Notes: generated by a model from the sequence alone, not told the origin. Shown: positions 41,975-50,149, numbered from the stretch's first letter. The stretch is 64,000 nucleotides of DNA from a bacterium D16-76 (GCA_009917445.1 QZEE01000009.1:1-64000), one strand, 5' to 3'. Made by a program: numbers and translations.

Positions 41975-42778
41975 ATGATCAATGTAACCGTGTGGTATGA
42001 GGCTGTAGAGGAGCGCGGCGAGCTGCGCCCCGAGTTTATGCCTGCCGGCATCCCGGAGGAACGCAAGGGGCATTTGGAGGCTTTGATCGCTAAGAATGTG
42101 GCGGAGATCAAAGAGGTGTACCCGGAGGGGCACTTGAAGACCCTGGCTAACCACCTGGCTAAAAACGAGGACATGAACGTTACCTACACCAGCCTGTTTG
42201 ACCCTGAATACGGCCTGCCGGACGAACTGCTGGACAAGACCGACGTGCTGGTATGGTGGGGCCATATTGCCCACCACGCCGTGCCGGACGAGCTGGCTTA
42301 TAAGATCGTGGCCCGGGTACAGCGGGGCATGGGCTTTGTGGGGCTACATTCGGCCCATTTGTCTAAGCCCTTCCGGTATCTGCTGGGCACCAGCGGCAAC
42401 CTGATGTGGCGCGAGGTGGACTTTACCCGGGTGTACAAGATGAACCGCACCCATCCTATTGTCCAGGGCATCCCCGAGAGCTTTGAGCTGGAACGGGAAG
42501 AGGTCTACTGCGAGCCCTTTGACATCCCCAAGCCGGACGACCTGCTGTTTACCAACTGGTACCGGGGCGGCGAGCTGTTCCGCAGCGGCGCTACCTGGAC
42601 CCGGGGCAACGGCAAGATCTTCTACTTCCAGGCTGGCCATGAGACCTTCCCCTCTTATCACAACCCCATTATTGTGAAGATTATTGAGAACGGCGTGCGC
42701 TGGGTCGCGCCTACCCAGTGGATTGAGAAGCTGGAAAGCCCCCGGATTGAGAAGTCGCCGGAAGAGCTTTTGAAGTAA
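41975..42778 (+). CDS. ThuA-like domain protein (glutamine-amidotransferase-like fold)
   Basis: This 267-residue ThuA family protein shows VTVWYEAVEE at the N-terminus, DKTDVLVWWGHIAHHAVPDE, GMGFVGLHSAHLSKPF and GKIFYFQAGHETFPSYHNP. ThuA is linked to trehalose and other sugar utilisation in bacteria, with no well-proved reaction. AAAGGAATG precedes the ATG. It is a single-gene unit with its own promoter and terminator, but the sugar-type genes at 46-49 kb fit the same theme. Confidence 0.85.
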   Translation: MINVTVWYEAVEERGELRPEFMPAGIPEERKGHLEALIAKNVAEIKEVYPEGHLKTLANHLAKNEDMNVTYTSLFDPEYGLPDELLDKTDVLVWWGHIAHHAVPDELAYKIVARVQRGMGFVGLHSAHLSKPFRYLLGTSGNLMWREVDFTRVYKMNRTHPIVQGIPESFELEREEVYCEPFDIPKPDDLLFTNWYRGGELFRSGATWTRGNGKIFYFQAGHETFPSYHNPIIVKIIENGVRWVAPTQWIEKLESPRIEKSPEELLK

Positions 42779-42834
42779 GCTTTGCTTTTTAATCCATACA
42801 AAACAATCCTTACAAATAATCCATGCAGAATTGC

Positions 42835-42864
42835 CCCCTGGCTTTTTGGCCGGGGGGCTTTTGG
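42835..42864 (+). terminator. Terminator after ThuA gene
   Basis: GCCCCC-TGGC pairs with GCC-GGGGGGC around a T-rich loop and is followed by TTTT. Confidence 0.75.
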
Positions 42865-42925
42865 GTTTGGCTTGGGGACAGGGGGCGGTGGGGCGTCTCT
42901 TTTTTTAGAATTTTTGCGGGGATGA

Positions 42926-42970
42926 TGGAAATGGTTCTGGGGATATGGTATAATGTGTTCTGGCGAACAC
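42926..42970 (+). promoter_or_regulatory. Promoter with operator-like palindrome before phosphatase gene
   Basis: TGGAAA (42926-42931), a 17-bp spacer and TATAAT (42949-42954) are followed at once by the perfect dyad GTGTTCTGGCGAACAC (42955-42970) across the expected start of transcription. A 140-nt GC-rich leader follows, with further inverted repeats such as GGGAAGCTTCCC (43039-43050). Confidence 0.55.
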
Positions 42971-43111
42971 TTGGGCTCTCGTGCGACGCGCCCGCCCCCT
43001 GCTGTGCTGGGGTACCGGGAACTCCGGGGAGGGGTTATGGGAAGCTTCCCTTTTGCGGGCAGGCTGCGGGGGCTTTCGTCTGAAAATACAGAAAAAAAGG
43101 ATCAACTAGGC

Positions 43112-43567
43112 ATGATAAAAATTTTATTTGTTTGCTCAGGCAATACCTGCCGCAGCCCTATGGCCCTGGGGATTTTCCGCCAGATGGTGGCCCGGGCTGG
43201 GCTGGAGGGCCAGGTGCTTTGTCAAAGCGCCGGGCTTTCGGCAGTGGAAGGGGAGCCTGCCTCGGAAAACGCCATATTGGCTTGCCGGGAGCTGGGGGTG
43301 GATTTGACCGCCCACCGGGCCAGGCGGGTGTCGGGGGAGGAGATACCTGTATGGGATGTGTTTTTTACCATGTCCCAGACCCACGGGTATATTTTGGGAC
43401 AGGCGGGGGCGCCGCCGGAGAAGGTTTATATACCGGGCACCATTGCGGACCCTTATGGGCAGGACCTGGCGGCTTACCGGGCCTGCCGGGACCGGCTGCG
43501 GGAAGAGCTGGAGGTTTTTTGGGACAAGCTGGTGGCTTATATGGGGCGGCAGCCCTTTTTGCCATGA
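43112..43567 (+). CDS. Low-molecular-weight protein tyrosine/arginine phosphatase
   Basis: This 151-residue protein carries the C(X)5R phosphate loop at the N-terminus (ILFVCSGNTCRSPMA) and the general-acid Asp in IADPYGQD. The family removes phosphate from tyrosine or, in Firmicutes (YwlE), arginine residues; the loop does not by itself decide which. ATG 43112 is chosen because it gives the family N-terminus; the frame is open upstream to 42953. The stop overlaps the start of rimI by ATGA, so the two are coupled. Confidence 0.88.
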   Translation: MIKILFVCSGNTCRSPMALGIFRQMVARAGLEGQVLCQSAGLSAVEGEPASENAILACRELGVDLTAHRARRVSGEEIPVWDVFFTMSQTHGYILGQAGAPPEKVYIPGTIADPYGQDLAAYRACRDRLREELEVFWDKLVAYMGRQPFLP

Positions 43568-44010
43568 GGGGCTTGAAAATTGCCCCTATGGAAGAGGGGC
43601 ATTTGGACCGGCTGGCCCAGTTGGAGGCTTTATGCTTTTCGCAGCCTTGGAGCCGCCAGGCTTTGGCGGAAGAGCTGGGAAACCCCTGCGCTTGTTTTTT
43701 TACCGCTTTGGCCCAGGGGCAGGTGGCGGGATACGCCGGGGCCCACTTTGCCGGGGGGGAATTTTACATGGATAATCTGGCCGTTTTCCCCGATTACCGG
43801 CGGCAGGGGGTTGGCCGGGCGTTGGTGCAGGCTTTGGTGGGCTTTGCAAAGGAGAACGGGGGGGAATTTCTTACGTTGGAGGTACGGCCTTCCAATGCTT
43901 ACGCTTTGGCTTTGTATGGCGGTTTGGGGTTTCGGGCGGTCGGCCGGCGCAGGGGGTTTTATACCCGGCCTGTGGAAGATGCTTTGCTGCTGCGCTTAGA
44001 TTTCGTTTAA
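43564..44010 (+). CDS. rimI: Ribosomal-protein-alanine N-acetyltransferase RimI
   Basis: The GNAT protein of 148 residues shows LAQLEALCFSQPWS, YMDNLAVFPDYRRQGVGRAL (acetyl-CoA loop), TLEVRPSNAYALALYGGLGF and a basic GRRRGFY end, the RimI pattern. It acetylates the N-terminus of S18 or related substrates. Its position before tsaD is conserved in many Firmicutes, where rimI and the tsaB/E/D genes cluster; tsaB and tsaE are not here. Confidence 0.88.
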   Translation: MRGLKIAPMEEGHLDRLAQLEALCFSQPWSRQALAEELGNPCACFFTALAQGQVAGYAGAHFAGGEFYMDNLAVFPDYRRQGVGRALVQALVGFAKENGGEFLTLEVRPSNAYALALYGGLGFRAVGRRRGFYTRPVEDALLLRLDFV

Positions 44011-44013
44011 GGG

Positions 44014-44072
44014 CGCCTCCGGCGGCCAAAGGGGGAAACCCCCTTTGGAAACCCACGCTTCGCTTCTCGCGT
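44014..44072 (-). repeat. Mosaic palindromic repeat, copy 8 (short)
   Basis: GCCTCCGGCGG, then CCAAAGGGGG-AAA-CCCCCTTTGG (10-bp stem, 44026-44048), then CCCACGCTTCGCTTC and CGCGTTTTTT. It is the same end module as in copies 2 and 5. The stem and the later T run could act as a terminator for rimI. Confidence 0.8.
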
Positions 44073-44153
44073 TTTTTCTGAATTACGAGGAGTTGGGGGG
44101 CCGCGCCGGTAGGGGGATTTTCATTTGAGTTTTTTGGGAGGATGGTGACGGTT

Positions 44154-45194
44154 ATGGTTGTGTTGGGGATTGAGAGCTCTTGCGATGAGACCGCGGCGGC
44201 GGTGGTGGAGGACGGACGGAAGGTTTTGTCTTCGGTGGTGGCTTCGCAGATTGAGAGGCACCGGGTTTTTGGCGGGGTGGTGCCGGAGATCGCTTCGCGG
44301 CTGCACAGCGAGGCGATTGTGGGGGTGGTGCAGGAAGCCCTTGCGCAAAGCGGCCGGGGGCTGGGGGATTTGGACGCGGTGGCGGTCACCTATGCGCCGG
44401 GGTTGATTGGCGCGCTGCTGGTGGGGGTGAATTTTGCTAAGGGGCTGGCCCTTTCGGCGGGGCTGGATTTGGTACCGGTACATCATTTGCGGGGGCATGT
44501 GGCGTCGAATTATTTGACGAGCCCGGGGTTGGAGCCGCCGTTTTTGTGTTTGGTGGCCTCTGGCGGGCACTCCCACATTGTGGAGGTGCGGGGGTATACG
44601 CAGTTCCGGGTTTTGGGCCGCACACGGGACGATGCCGCGGGGGAGGCCTTTGACAAGGCGGCCCGGGCTATGGGCATCCCTTACCCTGGGGGGGTGGAAT
44701 TGGATAGGATCGCGGAGGCCGGCGACCCGGAGGCGTATAAGCTGCCCAGGCCCCGGGTGGCAGGGGCGCCGCTGGATTACAGCTTTTCGGGGTTGAAGAC
44801 GGCGGTGGTGAACCTTCTGCACAACGCGGGGCAGAAGGGGGAAGATGTGGACATACCCGGGCTGTGCGCCAGCTACCGGCGGGCGGTGGTGGGCAGCTTA
44901 GTGGACACCTTTATGAAAGCGGCGGAAGAGACCGGCGCCAGGAAGCTGGCGGTGGCGGGGGGCGTATCGGCTAACCGGCTGCTGCGGCGGGAGCTTGCCC
45001 GGCGGTGCGGGGAGACAGGGCGGGAGCTCTATTTGCCGGAGCTGGGACTTTGCGGGGACAATGCCGCTATGATCGCCAGCCAGGGGTACTATGAATTTTT
45101 GGATGGCGTGAGGGCCGGGGCGGATTTGAACGCCTTTGCCAATGTCCCGCTGGATGCGGGGTTTCCGATGGAAAAGAAGGGGGATTGTTTATGA
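44154..45194 (+). CDS. tsaD: tRNA threonylcarbamoyladenosine synthesis protein TsaD
   Basis: This 346-residue protein transfers the threonylcarbamoyl group to A37 of ANN-reading tRNAs, together with TsaB and TsaE. The ASKHA-type blocks are VLGIESSCDETAAAVV, the metal motif VPVHHLRGHVASNYL, LVASGGHSHIV, GIPYPGGVELDRIA and VAGGVSANRLLRREL. GGGAGG lies 12 nt before ATG 44154. ATG 44142 and GTG 44145 are too close to it. The stop overlaps dtd by ATGA. Confidence 0.94.
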   Translation: MVVLGIESSCDETAAAVVEDGRKVLSSVVASQIERHRVFGGVVPEIASRLHSEAIVGVVQEALAQSGRGLGDLDAVAVTYAPGLIGALLVGVNFAKGLALSAGLDLVPVHHLRGHVASNYLTSPGLEPPFLCLVASGGHSHIVEVRGYTQFRVLGRTRDDAAGEAFDKAARAMGIPYPGGVELDRIAEAGDPEAYKLPRPRVAGAPLDYSFSGLKTAVVNLLHNAGQKGEDVDIPGLCASYRRAVVGSLVDTFMKAAEETGARKLAVAGGVSANRLLRRELARRCGETGRELYLPELGLCGDNAAMIASQGYYEFLDGVRAGADLNAFANVPLDAGFPMEKKGDCL

Positions 45195-45643
45195 GGGTCG
45201 TGCTGCAGCGGGTCAACCGCGCCCAGCTGACGGTGGAGGGGTTGGCGCCCCGGAGCATTGGGGAAGGGCTGGTGGCTTTTTTGGGGGTCGTGCGGGGGGA
45301 CACGGAAGCGCAGGCGGATTTTTTGGCGGATAAGATTTGCCATCTGCGGATTTTTAAGGATGAGGACGATAAGATGAACCGGTCGCTGCTGGATGTGGGT
45401 GGGCAGCTGCTGGTGGTGTCTAACTTTACTTTGGGGACGGATTGCAAGCGGGGGCGCAGGCCGTCTTTTGATATGGCGGCCCCGCCGGAATTGGCGCTTG
45501 CGTTGTACCAACGGCTGGTGGAAAAGGCCAGGGCGCTGGGGGTGACGGTGGAGACGGGGGAGTTTGGGGAACATATGCATGTGCTAGTGGAGAATGATGG
45601 GCCCGTGAATATTATCCTGGATACGGAACGGATAGGGAAATAG
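45191..45643 (+). CDS. dtd: D-aminoacyl-tRNA deacylase
   Basis: This 150-residue enzyme hydrolyses D-amino acids and glycine mischarged on tRNA. Motifs are MRVVLQRVNRAQLTVEG, LLVVSNFTLGTDCKRGRRPS (the Q of the usual SQFTL is N here) and NDGPVNIILDT with the Gly-cisPro cross-subunit motif. Start ATG 45191 overlaps the tsaD stop. Confidence 0.92.
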   Translation: MRVVLQRVNRAQLTVEGLAPRSIGEGLVAFLGVVRGDTEAQADFLADKICHLRIFKDEDDKMNRSLLDVGGQLLVVSNFTLGTDCKRGRRPSFDMAAPPELALALYQRLVEKARALGVTVETGEFGEHMHVLVENDGPVNIILDTERIGK

Positions 45644-45669
45644 CTGTAGGAAAGATGCCGGGGAGCCAT

Positions 45670-46002
45670 TACGCGGTCAAGGGGCGTTAGGCCCCTTGCG
45701 GGTCCTTAGGGCAGAGCCCTAAGTGGGGGTTGGGGGTGAGCGTCTGCCGGTGGCAGACAAGCTGCGAACCGACCGAGTCGGCAGACGAGACAGCCCCAAG
45801 GTCCTGCCCCAGGCGCGACCTTTGCGCCGGAGGCTCTATAGGCGTGAGGCGGGGTTTGGGGTGCAACCCCAAGGTCTTGGTATAGGTGCGGCCTTTGCGG
45901 CGGGGGCTCTAAGAGCTTTGGGGGGCGTTTGCTATGCGGCAAAATGTTCGCAGGTTGTGAGCAGACCGAGCTGGCGGGCGAGACAGCCCTTGAGGTCTTA
46001 AA
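45670..46002 (+). repeat. Mosaic palindromic repeat, copy 9 (longest)
   Basis: It repeats the order of copy 1 (ACGCGGTCAAGGGGCG, CCCCTTGCGGGTCCTTAG, GGCAGAGCCCTAAG). It has two insertions of the module ACCGAG(T/C)(C/T)GGC(A/G)G(A/G)CGAGAC (45775, 45965), TTGGGGTGCAACCCCAA and three endings of the AAGGTCTT type. It fills the 422-bp gap between dtd and the acyltransferase gene; no gene lies there. Confidence 0.85.
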
Positions 46003-46018
46003 GTCTTTTGGATATGCT
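45990..46018 (+). promoter_or_regulatory. Promoter of the acyltransferase operon, -35 inside the repeat
   Basis: TTGAGG (45990-45995), a 17-bp spacer and TATGCT (46013-46018). The -35 is formed by the last bases of repeat copy 9 (the conserved GAGGTCTTA ending). Confidence 0.55.
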
Positions 46019-46065
46019 ATTTTTTCCCTTTAATAAAATATTATTTCTTTAGGAGGTTTTCTGTT

Positions 46066-46977
46066 ATGAAAACGCTGGATCAGGCTTTTATGTCCCTGCT
46101 GATGGGAAAAACCGGCTTCCCTGAGGAAGCCCGGGCGGCTCTGCTGCAAAGCGCGCAGGCGGTGGAGGACGCGGGGCAGGCCCCGGCTTTGTGCCAGGCG
46201 CTGGACGCTTTTTACGGGGATGGCTTCTCCATTGAGAACGCGCAGCCGGCTGTGGCGGAAATCAGCGAAAAGGCGGGGATAAGCGCTTATACCGGGTGGA
46301 TGCTCTTTTTGATGCAGGGGGCTAAGCGGGCTAAGGGCGACTATGAGGCAAAGGGCGTGGGGGAGGAAATCTTCTGGGCTACTTTTGCGGATTTGCGCTA
46401 TAAGGCCATAGAGTGCAAGGAAAACCATGGGGTATGGGGCACTTTTGTGGCTTTTTGGTACCCGATTTTCTACTCTTGCGACATTGTAAAGCTGGGCCGG
46501 CTGGAATATGAAACCCGTGCGTATGACGGCCCAGCGTATGAGAAGGGGGGCTTCTCCTTGAAGCCGGGGGACAAGGTGAGGAGCATCCATATCCCCTCCA
46601 GCGGCGAGCCCTTTGACCGGGAGGCTCGTTTGGCTTCTTACAAGATGGCTTATGACTTTTTCCGGGAGGAGCTTGCGGGGGGACCCCTTGTGTGCGTGTG
46701 CCACTCCTGGCTGCTGTACCCGGGGTATAAGGCGGTTTTGAAGCCTACTTCCAACATTGTTAGCTTTATGGGGGATTTTGACATTGTAGAGGCTGAGGAC
46801 GGCAATTTCTGCGACGCCTGGCGGGTCTTTGGGCCCCACCACAAGGACCCTGCAGCCCAGCTGCCGGAGGATACTTCTATGCGGCGGGCTTTTAAGTCCC
46901 ATTTGCTGGCTGGGGGCAAGACCGGCGAAGCGCTGGGCATCCTTGTTTTTGACGGGGAGAAAATCGTAAACCTTTGA
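46066..46977 (+). CDS. Acyltransferase-domain protein (NAT_N plus GNAT-like C-terminal)
   Basis: This 303-residue protein has a helical N-terminal half (FMSLLMGKTGFPEEARAALL, WMLFLMQGAKRAKGDY, EEIFWATFADLRYKAIECKE) and a beta-rich C-terminal half (VRSIHIPSSGEPFDREARLA, LVCVCHSWLLYPGYKAVLKP, NIVSFMGDFDIVEAED, AWRVFG). This fits the two-domain acyltransferase-like family of Firmicutes with a divergent GNAT fold. The substrate is unknown. Strong AGGAGG before the ATG. It is followed by a sugar isomerase-like gene and an oxidoreductase. Confidence 0.75.
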   Translation: MKTLDQAFMSLLMGKTGFPEEARAALLQSAQAVEDAGQAPALCQALDAFYGDGFSIENAQPAVAEISEKAGISAYTGWMLFLMQGAKRAKGDYEAKGVGEEIFWATFADLRYKAIECKENHGVWGTFVAFWYPIFYSCDIVKLGRLEYETRAYDGPAYEKGGFSLKPGDKVRSIHIPSSGEPFDREARLASYKMAYDFFREELAGGPLVCVCHSWLLYPGYKAVLKPTSNIVSFMGDFDIVEAEDGNFCDAWRVFGPHHKDPAAQLPEDTSMRRAFKSHLLAGGKTGEALGILVFDGEKIVNL

Positions 46978-46993
46978 TTTAGGCCCTTGGGGG

Positions 46994-47023
46994 CTTAGAG
47001 TCTGTTTTAAAACAGACTCTAAG
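46994..47023. terminator. Perfect 30-bp palindrome after acyltransferase gene
   Basis: CTTAGAGTCTGTTTT is followed directly by its reverse complement. As RNA it forms a stem of about 13 bp with a tiny loop, with U-rich sequence inside rather than after it. It may be a processing hairpin or a protein-binding site as well as a stop signal. Confidence 0.5.
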
Positions 47024-47123
47024 GGCTGGGTGGGGGGAATGGCGGCGTTTCTCCCCCATCCCCTAAGGGCCCCACAAATTTTTGAGAAAGTCTGCGTTAA
47101 AAACCGCGAAGGGACCATATTTT

Positions 47124-47987
47124 ATGAAAAATATTATTATTTCTGGTTTTTCCGATGAAATCACCCCGGATTTTGACCGGCAGCTGGAGGCTGTGCGGGA
47201 AATGGGGCTTACCCATATTGAGCTGCGCGCCGCTGACGGCGTGAATGTTTCGGATTTTTCCCCCTATAAGCTGGGGCAGATACGCGCTAAGCTGCTGCGG
47301 GCGGGAGTGAAGGTGTCTTCTATTGGCTCGCCTATGGGGAAAATCAGCATTGAGGACAGCTTTTACCCCCAGATGGAAAAGTTTAAGCGTACCCTGGACA
47401 TCCAGAAGGAGCTGGGCGCGCCTTATATGCGCATTTTCAGCTTTTATATCCCCCAGGGCAGCCAGCCTCAGGCGTGGGCTGAGGAGGTCATGCGCCGCAT
47501 GGCCTTCTTTACCCAGGAGGCGACCCGGTGGGATGCTGTGCTGCTGCATGAAAACGAAAAGGGCATTTACGGCGACAACGCCCGGCGGTGCCTGGATTTG
47601 ATGGAGGAATTTTATGGCCCCCATTTCCAGGCGGTCTTTGATTTTTCGAACTTTGTGGAGGTGGGCCAGGACCCCTTGGAGGCTTATGGGCTGCTAAAGC
47701 CTTATATTGCTTACATCCATGTAAAGGACTGCCTGGCAAAAGAAAAGCGGGTGGTGCCCGCCGGACAGGGGGACGGCCATCTTCCGGAGATTTTGGGGGA
47801 CCTGCTGGGCGGCGGCTGGGAGGGGTTCCTCTCGCTGGAACCCCATTTGACGGATTTCTCGGGGCTTGCCCTGCTGGAAAAGGACCCCAAGGAACGCCCC
47901 AAGGCCCAGGAGGAAGAGGGCCGGGCGGCTTTCCAGAGGGCTTTGGAGGCTTTGAAGACGGTTTTGGCGGGGATACAAGAGGGTTAA
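47124..47987 (+). CDS. Sugar phosphate isomerase/epimerase family protein
   Basis: This 287-residue xylose-isomerase-like TIM barrel (AP_endonuc_2 family) shows IIISGFSDEITPDFDRQLEA, LTHIELRAADGVNVSDF, VLLHENEKGIYGD (metal Glu), FQAVFDFSNFV and YIAYIHVKDCL (metal His/Asp). Members epimerise or isomerise sugars or inositols; the substrate cannot be read from sequence. ATG 47124 gives the family N-terminus. It lies 19 bp before the Gfo/Idh gene, a common catabolic partner. Confidence 0.87.
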   Translation: MKNIIISGFSDEITPDFDRQLEAVREMGLTHIELRAADGVNVSDFSPYKLGQIRAKLLRAGVKVSSIGSPMGKISIEDSFYPQMEKFKRTLDIQKELGAPYMRIFSFYIPQGSQPQAWAEEVMRRMAFFTQEATRWDAVLLHENEKGIYGDNARRCLDLMEEFYGPHFQAVFDFSNFVEVGQDPLEAYGLLKPYIAYIHVKDCLAKEKRVVPAGQGDGHLPEILGDLLGGGWEGFLSLEPHLTDFSGLALLEKDPKERPKAQEEEGRAAFQRALEALKTVLAGIQEG

Positions 47988-48006
47988 GGATAAGGAGGGC
48001 TGGCGG

Positions 48007-48999
48007 ATGGAAAAGATAAAAAGCGCGGTAATCGGCTGCGGGGGCATTGCCCAGGTGCATGCCCAAGTGCTGGACGCTATGGAGGACGTGGAGATCGCCG
48101 CGTTTGCGGACATTTTACCCCAGCGGGCCCAGCGGATGGCGGAAAAGTACGGCGGCCGGGCTTATGAAAGCCTGGAGGCGCTGCTGGGGGCGGAATCCCC
48201 CCAAGTTGTGCACCTGTGCACGCCCCATTACCTGCACACGCCTATGGCTAAGCTTTGCGCCGGGCGGGGCATCCATGTGTTTACGGAGAAGCCGCCGGTG
48301 ATCAGCTGGGACCAATGGGAAGAGTTTAAGGCGTTAAAGGACCAAGTACGGGTGGGGGTTTGCTTCCAAAACCGCTATAACCCCAGTGTGAAATTCCTGC
48401 GGCAGCTGCTGGACGGGGGGAAGCCCGGCAAGGTGCTGGGGGCCCGGGCTTTTGTCACCTGGCACCGGGAGGCCCCCTATTACACCGAAAGCGGCTGGCG
48501 GGGCAGCCTGGGCACCGAGGGCGGCGGGGTGCTGATTAACCAGTCTATCCATACTTTGGATCTGCTGGTACAGTTTTTGGGCAAGGCCGCGGAGGTGAAG
48601 GCTTCTATGGGCAACCACCATTTGGCGGGGACCATAGAGGTGGAGGATACCTTGGAGGCTTATATAGATTTTGGCGGGCCCAAGGCGCTGTTTTACGCTT
48701 CCACGGCTTATTGTACCGACTCCCCAGTGCTGGTGGAGCTGGCCTGCGAAAACGGCACCCTGCGCATGGAAGAGGAAGAAGTCATCCTATTCTGGCGGGA
48801 CGGGAGCGTGGAGCGCCGGAGCCTGCCTGTGGATGGGCCGGTAGAAGGGGGCAAGTCTTACTGGGGGCACAGCCATAGGTTATGCATCCGGGATTTTTAC
48901 CGCTGTGTGCGGGAAGGGGCGGCTTTCCCCAATGACATCCCTGGGGTGGAGGATACCATCGGGCTGATGCTGCAAATTTATGACAGGGCCCGGGGCTGA
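48007..48999 (+). CDS. Gfo/Idh/MocA family oxidoreductase
   Basis: The protein of 330 residues has an N-terminal NAD(P)-binding fold (AVIGCGGIAQVHAQVL), the EKP motif (GIHVFTEKPPVISWDQW) and the C-terminal substrate domain with GGGVLINQSIHTLDLLVQFL. It oxidises or reduces a sugar, inositol or related polyol. AAGGAGG lies 7 nt upstream. The 3' end overlaps mutY by 20 bp. Confidence 0.88.
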   Translation: MEKIKSAVIGCGGIAQVHAQVLDAMEDVEIAAFADILPQRAQRMAEKYGGRAYESLEALLGAESPQVVHLCTPHYLHTPMAKLCAGRGIHVFTEKPPVISWDQWEEFKALKDQVRVGVCFQNRYNPSVKFLRQLLDGGKPGKVLGARAFVTWHREAPYYTESGWRGSLGTEGGGVLINQSIHTLDLLVQFLGKAAEVKASMGNHHLAGTIEVEDTLEAYIDFGGPKALFYASTAYCTDSPVLVELACENGTLRMEEEEVILFWRDGSVERRSLPVDGPVEGGKSYWGHSHRLCIRDFYRCVREGAAFPNDIPGVEDTIGLMLQIYDRARG

Positions 49000-50062
49000 G
49001 GCCCTGCTTGCCCGGGCGGCAGGGCGTTTGTTGGATTGGTATGGGGCCCACGCCCGGCCCCTGCCCTGGCGGGACAACCCGCAGCCGTACCGGGTGTGGG
49101 TATCGGAGGTGATGCTGCAGCAGACCCGCATTGAGGCGGTGAAGCCTTATTTTGCCCGGTTTATGGAGGCTTTGCCTACGGTGGGGCATTTGGCCAGGGC
49201 CCCGGAGGACCAGGTGCTGAAGCTGTGGGAGGGGCTGGGGTATTACAGCCGGGCCCGCAGCCTGCACCGGGCCGCCAAGGACGTGATGGAAAAATACGGC
49301 GGGGAGATACCCGGCACGGTAAAGGGGCTGCTGGCCCTGCCGGGGGTAGGCCGCTATACGGCGGGGGCGGTGGCGTCTATTGCCTTTGGGGAGGACGCCG
49401 CCGCGGTGGACGGCAACGTGCTGCGGGTATGGTCCCGGCTGTTATGCCGGGAGGAAGACGTACTCTCCCCTGCGGTGCGGAAACGGGCGGAAGAAGAGCT
49501 GGCGGCGGCCCTGCCATCTGGTCGGGCTGGGGATTTTAACCAGGCCATTATGGAGCTGGGGGAGGTGGTCTGCGTGCCCCGGTCCCCACGGTGCGGGGGG
49601 TGCCCTTTGGAGGACATTTGCGAGGCCCGGGCCTTGGGGGTGGAAGGGTCGCTGCCGGTAAAGGCCCCGAAAAAGCCCCGGCGGGTGGAGAAGCGCACGG
49701 TGTTCTGGCTTACCTGCGGGGGGAAGGTCGCCCTGCGGCAGCGGCCCGGCAAGGGGCTTTTGGCGGGCTTGTGGGAGCCGCCCTCCTGCGAAGGCTGGCT
49801 TGAGGGGCCGGATGCCCTGGCTTTTTTGCAGGGCTGGGGGATGCGGGCAGGGCCTTTGCGGGCCCTGCCTCCTACTAAGCATGTTTTTTCCCATTTGGAA
49901 TGGCACATGCACAACTGGGCCGCCCAGGTGGAGGCGCCTGGGGGCGGGTTTACCTGGGCCAGCCCCGGCCAGCTGGAACGGGATATGGCGCTGCCTTCGG
50001 CTTTTTCCCCAGAGCTTTTGGCTTTGGCGGGGATGGGGGCGGCTGTTGAAAATGTCAAATGA
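48980..50062 (+). CDS. mutY: A/G-specific adenine glycosylase MutY
   Basis: This 360-residue enzyme removes adenine mispaired with 8-oxoguanine. The catalytic Glu is in WVSEVMLQQTRIEAV, the helix-hairpin-helix in LLALPGVGRYTAGAV and the catalytic Asp in AAVDGNVLRV. The [4Fe-4S] motif C-x6-C-x2-C-x5-C is CVPRSPRCGGCPLEDIC. A C-terminal NUDIX-like domain with TKHVFSHLEWHMH recognises 8-oxoG. It starts inside the end of the Gfo/Idh gene, so it is translated from the sugar operon message. Confidence 0.93.
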   Translation: MTGPGAEALLARAAGRLLDWYGAHARPLPWRDNPQPYRVWVSEVMLQQTRIEAVKPYFARFMEALPTVGHLARAPEDQVLKLWEGLGYYSRARSLHRAAKDVMEKYGGEIPGTVKGLLALPGVGRYTAGAVASIAFGEDAAAVDGNVLRVWSRLLCREEDVLSPAVRKRAEEELAAALPSGRAGDFNQAIMELGEVVCVPRSPRCGGCPLEDICEARALGVEGSLPVKAPKKPRRVEKRTVFWLTCGGKVALRQRPGKGLLAGLWEPPSCEGWLEGPDALAFLQGWGMRAGPLRALPPTKHVFSHLEWHMHNWAAQVEAPGGGFTWASPGQLERDMALPSAFSPELLALAGMGAAVENVK

Positions 50063-50075
50063 TTGGGCCGCCGCC

Positions 50076-50104
50076 TTGACCTTTCCTGGGTTTTGGGGTA
50101 CAAT
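50076..50104 (+). promoter_or_regulatory. Promoter of flippase gene
   Basis: TTGACC (50076-50081), a 17-bp spacer and TACAAT (50099-50104), 46 bp before the ATG. Confidence 0.8.
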
Positions 50105-50149
50105 ATGTTTGATACCCGTTTTATCTTTACCCAAGATTTAGGAGATTTT

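Noticed and set aside
41579-42277. Minus-strand 232-residue ORF across the element B repeat
   Set aside because: It is antisense to the M28 and ThuA genes. Its middle is the translation of the repeat, and the same peptide appears from the inverted copy at 55817; both are spurious.
42953-43111. N-terminal extension of the LMW phosphatase frame
   Set aside because: It overlaps the promoter and the dyad and adds 53 residues with no family match; the normal family start is ATG 43112.
42955-43111. SRP RNA, 6S RNA or ZTP riboswitch in the phosphatase leader
   Set aside because: The SRP GGAAGGAAGCAG core, a 6S-type central bubble and the ZTP conserved blocks could not be found.
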